From NCBI RefSeq assembly GCF_018205975.1, contig NZ_CP073577.1, positions 2,604,001 through 2,668,000 of the forward strand: 64,000 nucleotides of DNA, in the 5' to 3' direction. Each line of letters opens with the position of its first letter. Positions within the stretch are counted from its first letter, which is position 1. Source of the stretch: Erythrobacter sp. JK5. GTDB taxonomy: Bacteria > Pseudomonadota > Alphaproteobacteria > Sphingomonadales > Sphingomonadaceae. Positions 37,119-45,394 of the stretch are shown piece by piece. The position numbers and the translations under genes are program-made. Under the pieces are notes generated by a model. That model made no database searches. It was given only the letters and a program-made list of their open reading frames with translations, and had not been told where the DNA came from.

Positions 37119-37592
37119 CTAGGGCGATAGAGATTTCAGCTCGATCAATGTTGCTTCGAGCTCTTTCCTTTCGGAAATGATCGCAGCGAGAAGCGCCTCT
37201 GCCTCTATGTTGGTAATTGGCACCCGATTGGTGACAGAGAATCCTTTCCTGACTTCGGTAGTTTCATTGACCAGCCTCCAACGGCCAGTCCCGTTGGGTT
37301 TGACAGTGAAACAGCCGTGGACAAGGTGGTTTCGCTGCTTTTCCCTGAGACTCCAATTTTCCAACTGCGCCACCGCTTTATTTGCGCTGGGATTGTTCGG
37401 CCAACTCCGACGCAACGCTTGAGCAAGGTTTCTTGTCCGATGGGCGGCCGTCTCGTGTAGTTTGGGCGGAGCTTCGAGGCTTGCGAAAACTTCGAACGCG
37501 AAGGCGGAAATGATCGCTTTCTCGGCGCGAGCAAAGTTGTCGAGACACTGGCCTCGCCAATGGTTGACTGCGGTTATTGCATCATTCCCCAT
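37119..37592 (-). CDS. HEPN-like hypothetical protein
   Basis: 157 residues, mainly helical, no signal. Residues near 87-92 read RNHLVHG, an Rx4H motif typical of HEPN-domain RNases, set at the end of a helix as in that superfamily (KQRNHLVHGCF). The gene is clearly less GC-rich than its neighbours, hinting at recent acquisition. It follows the gene at 37626 by 33 nt on the same strand. HEPN proteins act in toxin-antitoxin and defence systems, but no MNT-type partner is recognised here, so the role is open. Confidence 0.65.
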   Translation of the reverse strand: MGNDAITAVNHWRGQCLDNFARAEKAIISAFAFEVFASLEAPPKLHETAAHRTRNLAQALRRSWPNNPSANKAVAQLENWSLREKQRNHLVHGCFTVKPNGTGRWRLVNETTEVRKGFSVTNRVPITNIEAEALLAAIISERKELEATLIELKSLSP

Positions 37593-37625
37593 CTGGGTGC
37601 GGTTTTCGCAAACCGACAGGCGAAA

Positions 37626-38156
37626 TCAAGCCGCTTCAACGTCTTCGACGTATTCGGGATAAAAACTCGGCGCGCGGTCCGACCAGCCCGGTGCGGTCGC
37701 GGCGGCTTCGCTCAGCGATTGCAGCAACATCTTGCGGCGTTCGGGGCGGATTTGCGGGAGAGCGGAGGCGGCGCAGAAGGCTGCGGGCAAGAAGGGCCGC
37801 GATTCGGCTCCCAGCAGGCGCTCGTAGAGGAAGCGAAAGGCAGAGAAGCTCGCAATCCGCTCCTGTTCGAGGTCGAACGTCACCATCCTCACCAGCTTGC
37901 CGATGAAGCGCTCGACTTCGCCGATCGTCCCTTCGCACGGGACCAGTTCGCGCAGCGCCTTGAGGTCCTGATAGGCAACATACTGCCGGCGGATCGCGGT
38001 GTTTTCGTGCTCGGTCCGGCCCCACAGCTTGAAGGCATCGCAGCGCGCCAGGCCGATATCGAGGCTGCGCTTGATATAACGCTGCTCGCACGGTTCGAAG
38101 CTCGCGAACTCGCGCATTTCGCTGATCGCCATCGTGGCAGTGCCGGCAAGGGCCAT
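37626..38156 (-). CDS. hypothetical protein upstream of the HEPN-like gene
   Basis: 176 residues, helical, no signal or transmembrane segment, ending in an acidic tail (PEYVEDVEAA). No family recognised. GGGAGG lies at ribosome-binding distance before the ATG; internal Met codons near residues 9 and 14 are alternative starts. The second copy of the structured intergenic repeat lies 62 nt upstream on the same strand. It may form a two-gene unit with the HEPN-like gene. Confidence 0.65.
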   Translation of the reverse strand: MALAGTATMAISEMREFASFEPCEQRYIKRSLDIGLARCDAFKLWGRTEHENTAIRRQYVAYQDLKALRELVPCEGTIGEVERFIGKLVRMVTFDLEQERIASFSAFRFLYERLLGAESRPFLPAAFCAASALPQIRPERRKMLLQSLSEAAATAPGWSDRAPSFYPEYVEDVEAA

Positions 38157-38218
38157 GTGATCGCCTCCCTGTTGGAAGACGGTTGTCGGCTAACTTGGTT
38201 AATACGTCGTAAGGATGG

Positions 38219-38284
38219 GTTTGTTTTTTCCGCACCCCATTCGGGGCGCGATATCCTCGCTCACGCGATCAAAGATCGCTTCGC
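38219..38284 (-). repeat. structured two-hairpin intergenic repeat, copy 2
   Basis: Read on the minus strand: hairpin GCGATC-TTT-GATCGC, linker GTGAGCGAGGATATCGCG, hairpin CCCC-GAAT-GGGG, then TGCGGAAAAAACAAAC. The linker is identical to copy 1 (6927-6993), while both stems differ from copy 1 by paired changes that keep the fold. A further shared segment (GCAAGG-CGACCG-CCGCCC, allowing single changes) precedes both copies. It lies between thiSG and the 37626 gene. The A-run follows the hairpin on the minus strand, so it is not an intrinsic terminator. Confidence 0.55.
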
Positions 38285-38326
38285 TGCGGGCGGGCGGTCG
38301 CCCTTGCGGCCCTTCGGGCCGATTCA

Positions 38327-39318
38327 TCAGATCAAACCAGCGAGGGGGCTGCTTGGATCGGCATATTTGCGGCGCCCCATGCGGCCCGCAAGATAGGCCT
38401 CGCGCCCGGCCTCCACCGCGAGTTTCATCGCGCGCGCCATGCGGATCGGGTCTTTCGCTTCGGCAATTGCGGTGTTCATCAGGATGCCGTCGCAGCCGAG
38501 CTCCATACCGACCGCGGCATCGGAGGCGGTGCCGACACCCGCATCGACCAGCACCGGCACATTCGCGCCTTCGACGATCAGGCGGATCGTCACCTGGTTC
38601 TGGATGCCCAGCCCCGACCCGATCGGCGCGCCGAGCGGCATGATCGCCACCGCGCCCGCATCCTCGAGCTGCTTCGCCGCGATCGGATCGTCGACGCAAT
38701 AGACCATCGGGAGGAATCCCTCCTTGGCCAAGACCTCGGTCGCCTTGAGCGTTTCGCGCATGTCGGGATAGAGCGTGCGCGCCTCGCCCAGCACTTCGAG
38801 CTTCACGAGATCCCAGCCGCCCGCCTCGCGTGCCAGCCTGAGGGTGCGCACCGCGTCCTCGCCGGTAAAGCATCCGGCGGTGTTGGGAAGGTAGGTGATC
38901 TTCCTGGGATCGATATAGTCGGTCAGCATCGGTGCCTTGGGATCGCTGACATTCACCCGGCGCACCGCCACGGTGACGATCTCCGCGCCGCTTGCCTCGA
39001 CCGCGGCGGCGTTCTGCTCGAAATCCTTGTACTTGCCGGTGCCGACGATCAGCCGCGAGGTGAAGGTGCGCCCGGCGACGGTCCACGTGTCGGCAGCCGA
39101 ACCCTGGTGATCCCCGCCCCGACAAAGTGGACGATTTCGAGCATGTCGCCCGATGCGAGCGCCGCCTCCTCCAGCGTCGAGCGCGGCACGATTTCCCCGT
39201 TGCGCTCGACCGCGACCTTTTGCGGGGCTAGTTCGAGTTCGCGCACGAGGTCCGCAATCGTCGCTGCCGCCGTCTGGCGCGGTTCGCCATTGAGGGTGAT
39301 GGTCTTGGTCTCGCTCAT
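38327..39318 (-). pseudogene. thiSG: ThiS-ThiG fusion (sulfur carrier / thiazole synthase), single-base frameshift
   Basis: The ThiS part starts at ATG 39318 ([11 protein letters not shown]) and runs to EIVHFVG; the ThiG part in another frame reads [25 protein letters not shown], then a complete thiazole synthase to residue LAGLI. No start codon exists in the ThiG frame before GTG 38971, which would lose the first 50 or so residues. One extra G in the run read as CCCC at 39117-39120 (plus strand) restores [16 protein letters not shown], a continuous 330-residue fusion. ThiG makes the thiazole phosphate of thiamine using ThiS thiocarboxylate. Sequencing error or real lesion. Confidence 0.85.
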
Positions 39319-39379
39319 GCGCACCGAAATAGGCGGATCAGCCGCCTGCGCAACCGCGAGTTTTCGGGTAAGCGCCTGC

Positions 39380-39757
39380 TCAGCGCGGGGCGCGCAGGTT
39401 GAGCAGGTGTCCCGCCGCGACCAGCGAGACGCCGATCAGCGTCAGCACGAACTCCTTCGGGCCGTGCGGTACCGCGAGCGCGCCGCCCATGAAGGTAAGG
39501 CCCATCATGGCGGTGACGAACGGCATGCGGCGACGATGCTTGATCGCCCCCCACCCGATCGCCACGGCGGCGACGAACAGCGCGAGCGCCAGCCCGATCC
39601 GGTGGATCAGCGGGTCGGCCAGGAAATGCCCGCCCAGCCCCAGCGCCGATACTATCAGCACCGTCACCAGGCAGTGCAGCGCGCACATCCCCGCCAGGCC
39701 GATCCCGACCTGGTCGAGTCGACGGCGAATCGTGGGAGAGGGCGTAAATTGTTCCAT
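39380..39757 (-). CDS. MerC-domain membrane protein
   Basis: 125 residues with four hydrophobic segments (about 15-35, 45-66, 80-95 and 100-117). The N-terminal CALHCL in the first segment is the MerC metal-binding Cys pair. MerC proteins import Hg(II) in mer operons, but no other mer gene is present, and many MerC-like proteins occur alone. A strong Zur-like palindrome lies 14 nt upstream of its ATG, suggesting zinc-linked control and possibly a zinc-related function. Divergent from ctaA. Confidence 0.85.
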   Translation of the reverse strand: MEQFTPSPTIRRRLDQVGIGLAGMCALHCLVTVLIVSALGLGGHFLADPLIHRIGLALALFVAAVAIGWGAIKHRRRMPFVTAMMGLTFMGGALAVPHGPKEFVLTLIGVSLVAAGHLLNLRAPR

Positions 39758-39770
39758 CGCTGGCTGGCGA

Positions 39771-39793
39771 CATATGTAACATTATCACATTTC
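39771..39793 (-). promoter_or_regulatory. Zur-like operator upstream of the MerC-domain gene
   Basis: On the minus strand this 23-mer begins GAAATGT and contains ATGTGATAATGTTACAT. Against the gammaproteobacterial Zur consensus (GAAATGTTATAN, then TATAACATTTC) it agrees at 17 of 22 informative positions by eye. It is only 14 nt before the start codon, so it probably overlaps the transcription start. Fur-type boxes are a less good fit. Confidence 0.6.
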
Positions 39794-39898
39794 GCAAGGC
39801 CATTTGCGAGGAATCCGCCCGCGATTGCGATCGCTGCATCGTCGATTGCGGCAATCAGGCTTGCAACCGGGTGCGGCGCAGCACAATGAGGCGACACC

Positions 39899-40975
39899 AT
39901 GGCCACGACCGCCCAATCACCCGTTTCGCTCGATCGCCAGCGGGAATCGCCCGCCCGCCCGCTTGCGCTAGCGCGATGGCTTGAATTGGTAGCGCTGATG
40001 ATCGTTGTGATCGTAGCGGTCGGCGGGATCACGCGGCTGACCGAAAGCGGTCTGTCGATCACGCAGTGGCAGCCGGTGACCGGGATCCTTCCGCCGCTCG
40101 ACCAGGCCGCATGGGAGGTCGAATTCGCAGAATACCGCGCGACTCCCGAATACCGCTTCGAAGCGAGCGCGGGCGGCATGACGCTGGCCGAGTTCAAGTT
40201 CATCTACTTCTGGGAATGGTTCCACCGGGTCATCGGTCGCCTGATCGGTCTCGCCTACGCCCTGCCGCTGGCGTGGTTCTGGATGAAGGGCGCTATACCT
40301 AGGGGCTACAAGCCGCGGCTCTTCGCGCTGCTGGGCCTCGGAGCGCTGCAAGGCACAATTGGCTGGCTGATGGTGCGCAGCGGGCTTTCCGGACAAATGA
40401 CCGATGTGAGCCATTTCTGGCTCTCGGTGCATCTGCTCACCGCCCTGTTCACGCTCGGCGGCCTGGTCTGGACCGCGCTCGACCTGCGCCGGCTGGCGCG
40501 CGACCCTGCGGCGCGGCCAGCGTCGCTCACGGCTGCCTCGCTGGCAGTCGCCATCGTCGTGTTCATGCAACTGCTGCTCGGCGCATGGGTCGCCGGGCTC
40601 AATGCCGGTCATGCCGCCTACGATTGGCCGCTGATGAACGGGCGTCTGGTGCCGGAAATCGACTGGTCGGGCGGGTTCTGGTGGACTCTCACCCACGATC
40701 CGTTCCTGCTGCATTTCCTCCACCGCTGGTGGGCCTGGATTGCGGTCGCCGCGCTGGTGTGGATCGCCCGCCGCGTGCGCAAGGCGGAGCGCCGCGCCTC
40801 GATTGCGGTGCACAGCGCGTTCGGAACGATGGTAATCCTCGGCATCGCCACGGTCATGAGCGGCGTGTCCTTGTGGATCGCGGTGGCGCACCAGCTCACC
40901 GGCGCGTTGCTCGTCGCCAGCCTCGCCTGGGCCATGCATGCCGATGGCGTCCGGCAGCGGGCCACTGCCGACTGA
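39899..40975 (+). CDS. ctaA: heme A synthase (COX15/CtaA)
   Basis: 358 residues with about eight membrane segments. Diagnostic features: VGGITRLTESGLSITQWQPVTGILPP, EYRATPEYRF, FKFIYFWEWFHRVIGRLIG with haem-ligand His, and the second His pair near FLHRWWAWI and VAHQLTGALL. It oxidises haem O to haem A for aa3-type cytochrome oxidase. It matches the type without the extra Cys pairs. No oxidase genes are adjacent. Confidence 0.96.
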   Translation: MATTAQSPVSLDRQRESPARPLALARWLELVALMIVVIVAVGGITRLTESGLSITQWQPVTGILPPLDQAAWEVEFAEYRATPEYRFEASAGGMTLAEFKFIYFWEWFHRVIGRLIGLAYALPLAWFWMKGAIPRGYKPRLFALLGLGALQGTIGWLMVRSGLSGQMTDVSHFWLSVHLLTALFTLGGLVWTALDLRRLARDPAARPASLTAASLAVAIVVFMQLLLGAWVAGLNAGHAAYDWPLMNGRLVPEIDWSGGFWWTLTHDPFLLHFLHRWWAWIAVAALVWIARRVRKAERRASIAVHSAFGTMVILGIATVMSGVSLWIAVAHQLTGALLVASLAWAMHADGVRQRATAD

Positions 40976-40984
40976 CGAAACGCG

Positions 40985-41320
40985 ATGACCGAAACCCTCG
41001 CCGCTCTCGCCTGGTGCCCCTTCCCCGACCGCGAAACCGCACGCGCGATCGCGGCGTCGTTGCTAGACGAAAAGCTGATCGCCTGCGCCAACATCATCGG
41101 CGATGTCGAGGCGCTGTACGAATGGAACGGCGAACGCGGATCGGGCTGCGAAACGGCCGTTTTGTTCAAGACCAACAGTGCGATGCTCGATCGGCTGGTC
41201 GAACGCTTGGGCGAACTGCACCCCTATGATACACCCGCGATCCTCGCCTGGTGCTGCGATGTCGCGCATCCGGCGACTGTGGATTGGTTGGGGGCAATCG
41301 GGGGCGCTAAACGGCAATGA
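40985..41320 (+). CDS. cutA: divalent-cation tolerance protein CutA
   Basis: 111 residues, standard length. The CutA1 signature is clear: LIACANIIGDVEALYEWNG and the C-terminal HPYDTPAIL, with a trimeric ferredoxin-like fold. Its role in copper tolerance is uncertain in most bacteria. It follows ctaA by 9 nt and overlaps the next gene (ATGA). Confidence 0.94.
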   Translation: MTETLAALAWCPFPDRETARAIAASLLDEKLIACANIIGDVEALYEWNGERGSGCETAVLFKTNSAMLDRLVERLGELHPYDTPAILAWCCDVAHPATVDWLGAIGGAKRQ

Positions 41321-42042
41321 ACGGGTTTTCGCGTCGCGCGGCCTTGAGTGCTGCGTTGGCTGGTGCTTGCGGGGGGCTGTCTCTCGCGCACGGACAGGTC
41401 TACGCGGCTGCACAGCTGAATATCCCGAAGCGGCCGATGCTGCTGTCGCGGCGGATCGAGCGCGGGTTGCACGACGGGGCATCGATCGCGGTGGAGCGCG
41501 CGTGGCAGATCGATTTCTCGAACCAGGGCAACGGATACGCGGTTACCGGCAGGCAGGTTTCCGCCCGGGTCGAGGCACCGGCAGCCCTGTCCGCTCTCGC
41601 GCGGATCGAGGAATCGCGCTCGACCGACGGCATGTTCCCGATCCTGCTGTCTGCTTCGGGCCTCGTCGTCGCGGCCGGCCGCTACACCCGCGACCACGAC
41701 ATCGACGCGGCGGTTCGGGAGGCCAAGAGCGTGATCGGCGGCTGGGCGATTCCGGCCGATGCCAAGCTTATGCAGCTGCAATATCTCGCGCAGTTGCAGC
41801 GCTCGGCCGGAAGCATGCTCGAAAAGTTGCCCGCTGACCTGTTTTTTCCCGGCCCGGCTCCGGCGCGCTCGGTCCAGACGGTCGATCTGCCCGAGGGGCT
41901 GAAGGGTGAATTCGAGGTGACCTACGAAGCGCGCCGCGCCCCCGGCGGGGCGTGGCTGGAACATGCCGTGCGCCGCGTCATCACGCGGATCGGGGAGAGC
42001 GAACGGCGCTCGAGCGAGGTCTGGACGATGGGCGAGTTCTAG
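41317..42042 (+). CDS. secreted hypothetical protein (possible Tat substrate)
   Basis: 241 residues. The N-terminus FSRRAALSAALAGA has a twin-arginine-like motif followed by a hydrophobic stretch, so it may use the Tat pathway. The mature region is mainly beta-strand and polar; no family recognised. It overlaps cutA (ATGA) and is the last gene of the ctaA-cutA run. Confidence 0.75.
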   Translation: MNGFSRRAALSAALAGACGGLSLAHGQVYAAAQLNIPKRPMLLSRRIERGLHDGASIAVERAWQIDFSNQGNGYAVTGRQVSARVEAPAALSALARIEESRSTDGMFPILLSASGLVVAAGRYTRDHDIDAAVREAKSVIGGWAIPADAKLMQLQYLAQLQRSAGSMLEKLPADLFFPGPAPARSVQTVDLPEGLKGEFEVTYEARRAPGGAWLEHAVRRVITRIGESERRSSEVWTMGEF

Positions 42043-42106
42043 CGCTTGCGGCAGACCCGCTCGTTCTGCGGTATTATTTTACCTCTCCCGAATCGCCCGG
42101 TTTTGC

Positions 42107-42135
42107 TTGACTTCCGCGCCCTCCCGGCACAAATG
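42107..42135 (+). promoter_or_regulatory. candidate promoter for rplM-rpsI
   Basis: TTGACT at 42107-42112 and CAAATG at 42130-42135 are separated by 17 bp. The -35 is good, the -10 weak. It lies about 80 nt upstream of rplM, leaving a leader that could bind a ribosomal-protein regulator, though none is proven. Confidence 0.35.
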
Positions 42136-42214
42136 CGCGCCACTTCGCGAGCATCACCGGCCCTCGGTCGCGTCGCGACGATAACCAGCCAATTTGGGTT
42201 AAGGACATTCAGCC

Positions 42215-42694
42215 ATGAAGGCTCTGAGCAAGCAGACCCGGTCGATCAAACCGGCCGAGGTCGAAAAGAACTGGCACCTGATCGATGCCGAAGGCCTCGT
42301 CGTGGGTCGGGTCGCTACGATCATCGCCAATATCCTGCGCGGCAAGCACAAGCCGAGCTTCACCCCGCATGTCGATTGCGGCGATCACGTGGTCGTGATC
42401 AACGCCGACAAGGTGCAGTTCACCGGCAAGAAGGCGACCGACAAGGTCTATTACAAGCACACCGGCCACCCCGGCGGGATCAAGGAGACTACTCCTGCCA
42501 AGGTGCTCGAAGGGCGTTTCCCCGAGCGCGTGCTTGAAAAGGCGGTCGAGCGCATGATTCCGCGCGGTCCGCTGGGCCGGCAGCAGATGAAGGCGCTGCA
42601 CCTCTACAACGGGACCGAGCATCCGCACGACGGGCAGAACCCGCAGGTGCTCGACGTCGCTTCGATGAATCGCAAGAACAAGGTCACTGCGTAA
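42215..42694 (+). CDS. rplM: 50S ribosomal protein L13
   Basis: 159 residues, full length. [38 protein letters not shown] and [12 protein letters not shown] (here split for brevity by position, near residues 19-55 and 84-95) are diagnostic. A structural large-subunit protein. AAGGAC precedes the ATG. Its TAA overlaps the rpsI ATG by one base (TAATG). Confidence 0.97.
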   Translation: MKALSKQTRSIKPAEVEKNWHLIDAEGLVVGRVATIIANILRGKHKPSFTPHVDCGDHVVVINADKVQFTGKKATDKVYYKHTGHPGGIKETTPAKVLEGRFPERVLEKAVERMIPRGPLGRQQMKALHLYNGTEHPHDGQNPQVLDVASMNRKNKVTA

Positions 42695-43227
42695 TGGCTG
42701 ACGAAAAGACAACCACGAACTCCGGCGAAACCGTGTCCGACCTGTCGGATCTGAAGGACATCGCCGGCGATGCACCCGAAGCCGATGCCGCCGCGATCGC
42801 GGTCAGCACCGCGCCGCTGCGCGAGCAGGAGCTCGACGCACAGGGCCGGGCCTACGCCACCGGTCGCCGCAAGGACGCGAAGGCCCGCGTCTGGGTCAAG
42901 CCCGGAACCGGCAAGGTCACCGTCAACGGCAAGGACCAGGAAGTCTACTTCGCCCGTCCGACGCTGCGCCTCATCATCGACCAGCCGTTCGCGATCACCG
43001 ATCGGCAGGGCCAGTACGATGTCGTCGCCACCGTCAAGGGCGGCGGTCTTTCGGGTCAGGCCGGTGCGGTCAAGCACGGCATCAGCCAGGCGCTGACCAA
43101 GTACGAGCCGGAGCTGCGCGCCACCGTTAAGGCGGCCGGCTTCCTCACCCGCGACAGCCGCGTGGTCGAGCGCAAGAAGTACGGCCGCGCCAAGGCACGT
43201 CGCAGCTTCCAGTTCTCGAAGCGCTAA
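42694..43227 (+). CDS. rpsI: 30S ribosomal protein S9
   Basis: 177 residues. The S9 core (about 50-177) is complete, with [14 protein letters not shown] near 50, [15 protein letters not shown] near 112 and the conserved C-terminus RRSFQFSKR, which reaches the P-site tRNA. An acidic N-terminal extension of about 45 residues is longer than in E. coli S9; such extensions occur in alphaproteobacteria. Co-transcribed with rplM. Confidence 0.97.
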   Translation: MADEKTTTNSGETVSDLSDLKDIAGDAPEADAAAIAVSTAPLREQELDAQGRAYATGRRKDAKARVWVKPGTGKVTVNGKDQEVYFARPTLRLIIDQPFAITDRQGQYDVVATVKGGGLSGQAGAVKHGISQALTKYEPELRATVKAAGFLTRDSRVVERKKYGRAKARRSFQFSKR

Positions 43228-43255
43228 GCGCCTCGAGCACGCAAATTGCAGAAAA

Positions 43256-43288
43256 GGGCGGCTTCCTCGGCGGGAGCCGCCCTTTTTT
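43256..43288 (+). terminator. intrinsic terminator after rpsI
   Basis: GGGCGGCT (43256-43263) pairs with AGCCGCCC (43275-43282), followed by six T. Four A precede the stem, so it can also serve the convergent minus-strand gene that ends at 43312. Confidence 0.9.
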
Positions 43289-43311
43289 CGATGATCCTGC
43301 GAATCGGCGCG

Positions 43312-43509
43312 CTAGCGCTGCAGCAGGATCAATCCCCACGACAGGCCGGTGGCCGACAGGAACAGTGGCCAAGACCAGTACATCTTGAAATCCACTATGT
43401 GCATCGAGTGGACTGCCAGTGACCCGCCGCTCGACCCCTGCGAACCGACCACCAGCGCGATGGCCCAGGTCAGGACCGCCGCGAGAGTCATCGCCTTCAA
43501 AACGCCCAT
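43312..43509 (-). CDS. small membrane protein, hypothetical
   Basis: 65 residues with two hydrophobic segments (about 5-22 and 42-62). ATG 43509 is preceded by AAGGAG at ideal spacing, which strongly supports it over an upstream TTG. Monocistronic, ending before the rpsI terminator. No family recognised. Confidence 0.65.
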   Translation of the reverse strand: MGVLKAMTLAAVLTWAIALVVGSQGSSGGSLAVHSMHIVDFKMYWSWPLFLSATGLSWGLILLQR

Positions 43510-43639
43510 GACGCGCTCCTTTCCAAACAAGGTGTCTTTTCAGACACATATCCGGCCTGGCCGCACCGTCGAATCCGCGCGCGAACAAAGCCTAGGTAGT
43601 TTCACCAAGGAATCGTTACCGCGAATGCGATAAAAAAGG

Positions 43640-44413
43640 TTAAACCCGCAGTTGGGTTTTCTGCACCGGGGCCGGGCCGAACCGCCTGAGATCGACCGAA
43701 ACCGTGCCGCCGCGCTCGCAGGTAAGCACCTGATAGGAGGGCGGCTCGCCGTGCCGCAGCCTGGTCGACAGGGTGCCGGCCCCAATCATCCGCGCCGAGT
43801 GTCCGTCGCGTGTGCGCACCTCGTCGATCGGACGATGGATATGCCCCGACATCACGATATCCGCGCCCGCCCCCGCAATCGCGGCAAAGGCGCGGTCGCC
43901 GCCGATTGTGGGATTATCGCCCCCGTCGCGGGGCGCGAGCAGCGGGTGGTGCGCGGTTACGATGATCGTGCGCGGATCACCCTCCAGCTCGCACAGCCGC
44001 GCCAGCGTGCGTTGCAACGCGTCGCGCATCACCACCCCGTCGGACCACGGAAAGCGCGGCTGCGCGCGCACGGTGGTCTTGAGCGGGACCAGCACGACAT
44101 CGTCCGATTCGAACCCGGCGCCGACCTGATCGTCGAGCCGGCGGTAGCGCCGATACGGGTCGGTAAATCGCTCCCACGGACTGTAATAGGGCATGTCGTG
44201 ATTGCCCGGATCGAGCCAGACCGGGACCCCGAGCGATGCGAACCACTGCGCTGCGGCGCGGTATTCGCGGTGCTTGGCACGCTGGGTCAGGTCGCCGGTG
44301 CAGATCACCGCATCGGGCCGTTCGCGTTCGACCGCTTCGGCGACGCGGGCCAGTGCGGCGCGGTCCTCGATTCCGAAATGGATGTCGCTGGTGTGGAACA
44401 GGCGGGTTGTCAT
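43640..44413 (-). CDS. calcineurin-like metallophosphoesterase
   Basis: 257 residues. Dimetal motifs in order: HTSDIHFG, CTGDLTQ, PGNHD, AHHPLL and SGHIHRP. These are the five conserved blocks of the superfamily (3',5'-cyclic nucleotide or other phosphodiesters). Substrate not predictable. It is divergent from no close promoter and stands alone. Confidence 0.92.
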   Translation of the reverse strand: MTTRLFHTSDIHFGIEDRAALARVAEAVERERPDAVICTGDLTQRAKHREYRAAAQWFASLGVPVWLDPGNHDMPYYSPWERFTDPYRRYRRLDDQVGAGFESDDVVLVPLKTTVRAQPRFPWSDGVVMRDALQRTLARLCELEGDPRTIIVTAHHPLLAPRDGGDNPTIGGDRAFAAIAGAGADIVMSGHIHRPIDEVRTRDGHSARMIGAGTLSTRLRHGEPPSYQVLTCERGGTVSVDLRRFGPAPVQKTQLRV

Positions 44414-44486
44414 GCTGTGGATCTCAAAGCGCGAATGGCGAGCCGGCGCAATGGCATTGTCGCGCGGCGCAACTCTTGCCGCCCGA

Positions 44487-44759
44487 TCACACCCTGCCCG
44501 TCAGGATCAGCCATGCGGCTCCGGCGTTGAGCGCGGTGTAGGCGAGATAGGCCCAGGCCAGCGCGGGCCAGCCATTCGCGGCGAGCAGCAGCGCGGCGAG
44601 CAGCACGACAAATTCGGCCACGATCGTCAGCCGCCCTCCCACGCTCCTGACGAATCCCGGCATCTGCCCGACCAGCGGATGTCCGCTTTCGAGCACCGCC
44701 CGATGGATGGCGAAATTGCCGATCCCGAGCAGGAAGATGATGGCGACCGCGATCCACAT
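44487..44759 (-). CDS. small membrane protein, hypothetical
   Basis: 90 residues with three hydrophobic segments (about 2-18, 45-62 and 66-86). ATG 44759 begins the first segment; the frame upstream is not protein-like. It lies 73 nt upstream of the metallophosphoesterase gene on the same strand. No family recognised. Confidence 0.7.
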   Translation of the reverse strand: MWIAVAIIFLLGIGNFAIHRAVLESGHPLVGQMPGFVRSVGGRLTIVAEFVVLLAALLLAANGWPALAWAYLAYTALNAGAAWLILTGRV

Positions 44760-44988
44760 GCATGACAGTATGACGCAAACCCCGGTCGGCTGGAAACACC
44801 CATTTGTCGGTCGATCTGCAGCATCGGTCAGGCGGGCGCTGCGCCAATCGATTCGCGTTCGCGGACGATCGATCGGCGCGTGAAGGCGCGCGTGCAGGGC
44901 GGTATCCCGATCTTCGACACGGCGCCCCACCAACCCCCGGGTTCGAACCCCCGCTCGAACCGAGGCGTCCTGTCAGGAGGAGAGACCG

Positions 44989-45297
44989 ATGAAGACATTG
45001 ACCCTTGCCGCCGCCGCGTTCGGCGTTGCCGCCACCGCCGTCCCTGCCATTGCCGGGCAGTCCCCGCAGCCGACCACCGTGGTCAGCACTGCGGGGCTCG
45101 ATCTGGCGACGCCCGAAGGCCAGAAGATGCTCGACAAGCGCGTCAACGCCGCAGCGCGCAGGATCTGCCAGACCGACCGCGCTCCCACCGGATCGCGGCT
45201 GCGTACGCTCGAAAGCCGCAGCTGCTACGCCAAGGCGCGCGCGAGCGCAAAGCGCCAGGTGGCGTCAGCCATCGCCGATCAGCAACGCGGCGGCTAG
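44989..45297 (+). CDS. UrcA family protein
   Basis: 102 residues with a signal peptide (1-22, ending AIAG). The AARRICQTDRAP and SRSCYAKARASA segments carry the Cys pair of the UrcA family, a small secreted alphaproteobacterial family of unknown function. AGGAGGAGAG before the ATG is a strong ribosome-binding site. Followed by a terminator-like hairpin. Confidence 0.9.
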   Translation: MKTLTLAAAAFGVAATAVPAIAGQSPQPTTVVSTAGLDLATPEGQKMLDKRVNAAARRICQTDRAPTGSRLRTLESRSCYAKARASAKRQVASAIADQQRGG

Positions 45298-45332
45298 CTT
45301 GCCGCCGACGTGCGCCCCGCGGTGCACCCATG

Positions 45333-45367
45333 GCGGCCCGGCCCTCCAGTCCCGGGGGCCGGGCCGC
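45333..45367 (+). terminator. GC-rich hairpin after the UrcA gene
   Basis: A 12-bp perfect stem GCGGCCCGGCCC (45333-45344) / GGGCCGGGCCGC (45356-45367) with an 11-nt loop lies between the convergent UrcA and LytTR genes. Only TT follows, so termination strength is uncertain. Confidence 0.6.
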
Positions 45368-45394
45368 TTCATGTTGGGAGACAATGTGGCCAGC

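Noticed and set aside
38219..38250. CCCC-GAAT-GGGG hairpin with a T-run as a terminator
   Set aside because: The T-run precedes the hairpin on the plus strand and becomes an A-run after it on the minus strand, so neither orientation terminates.
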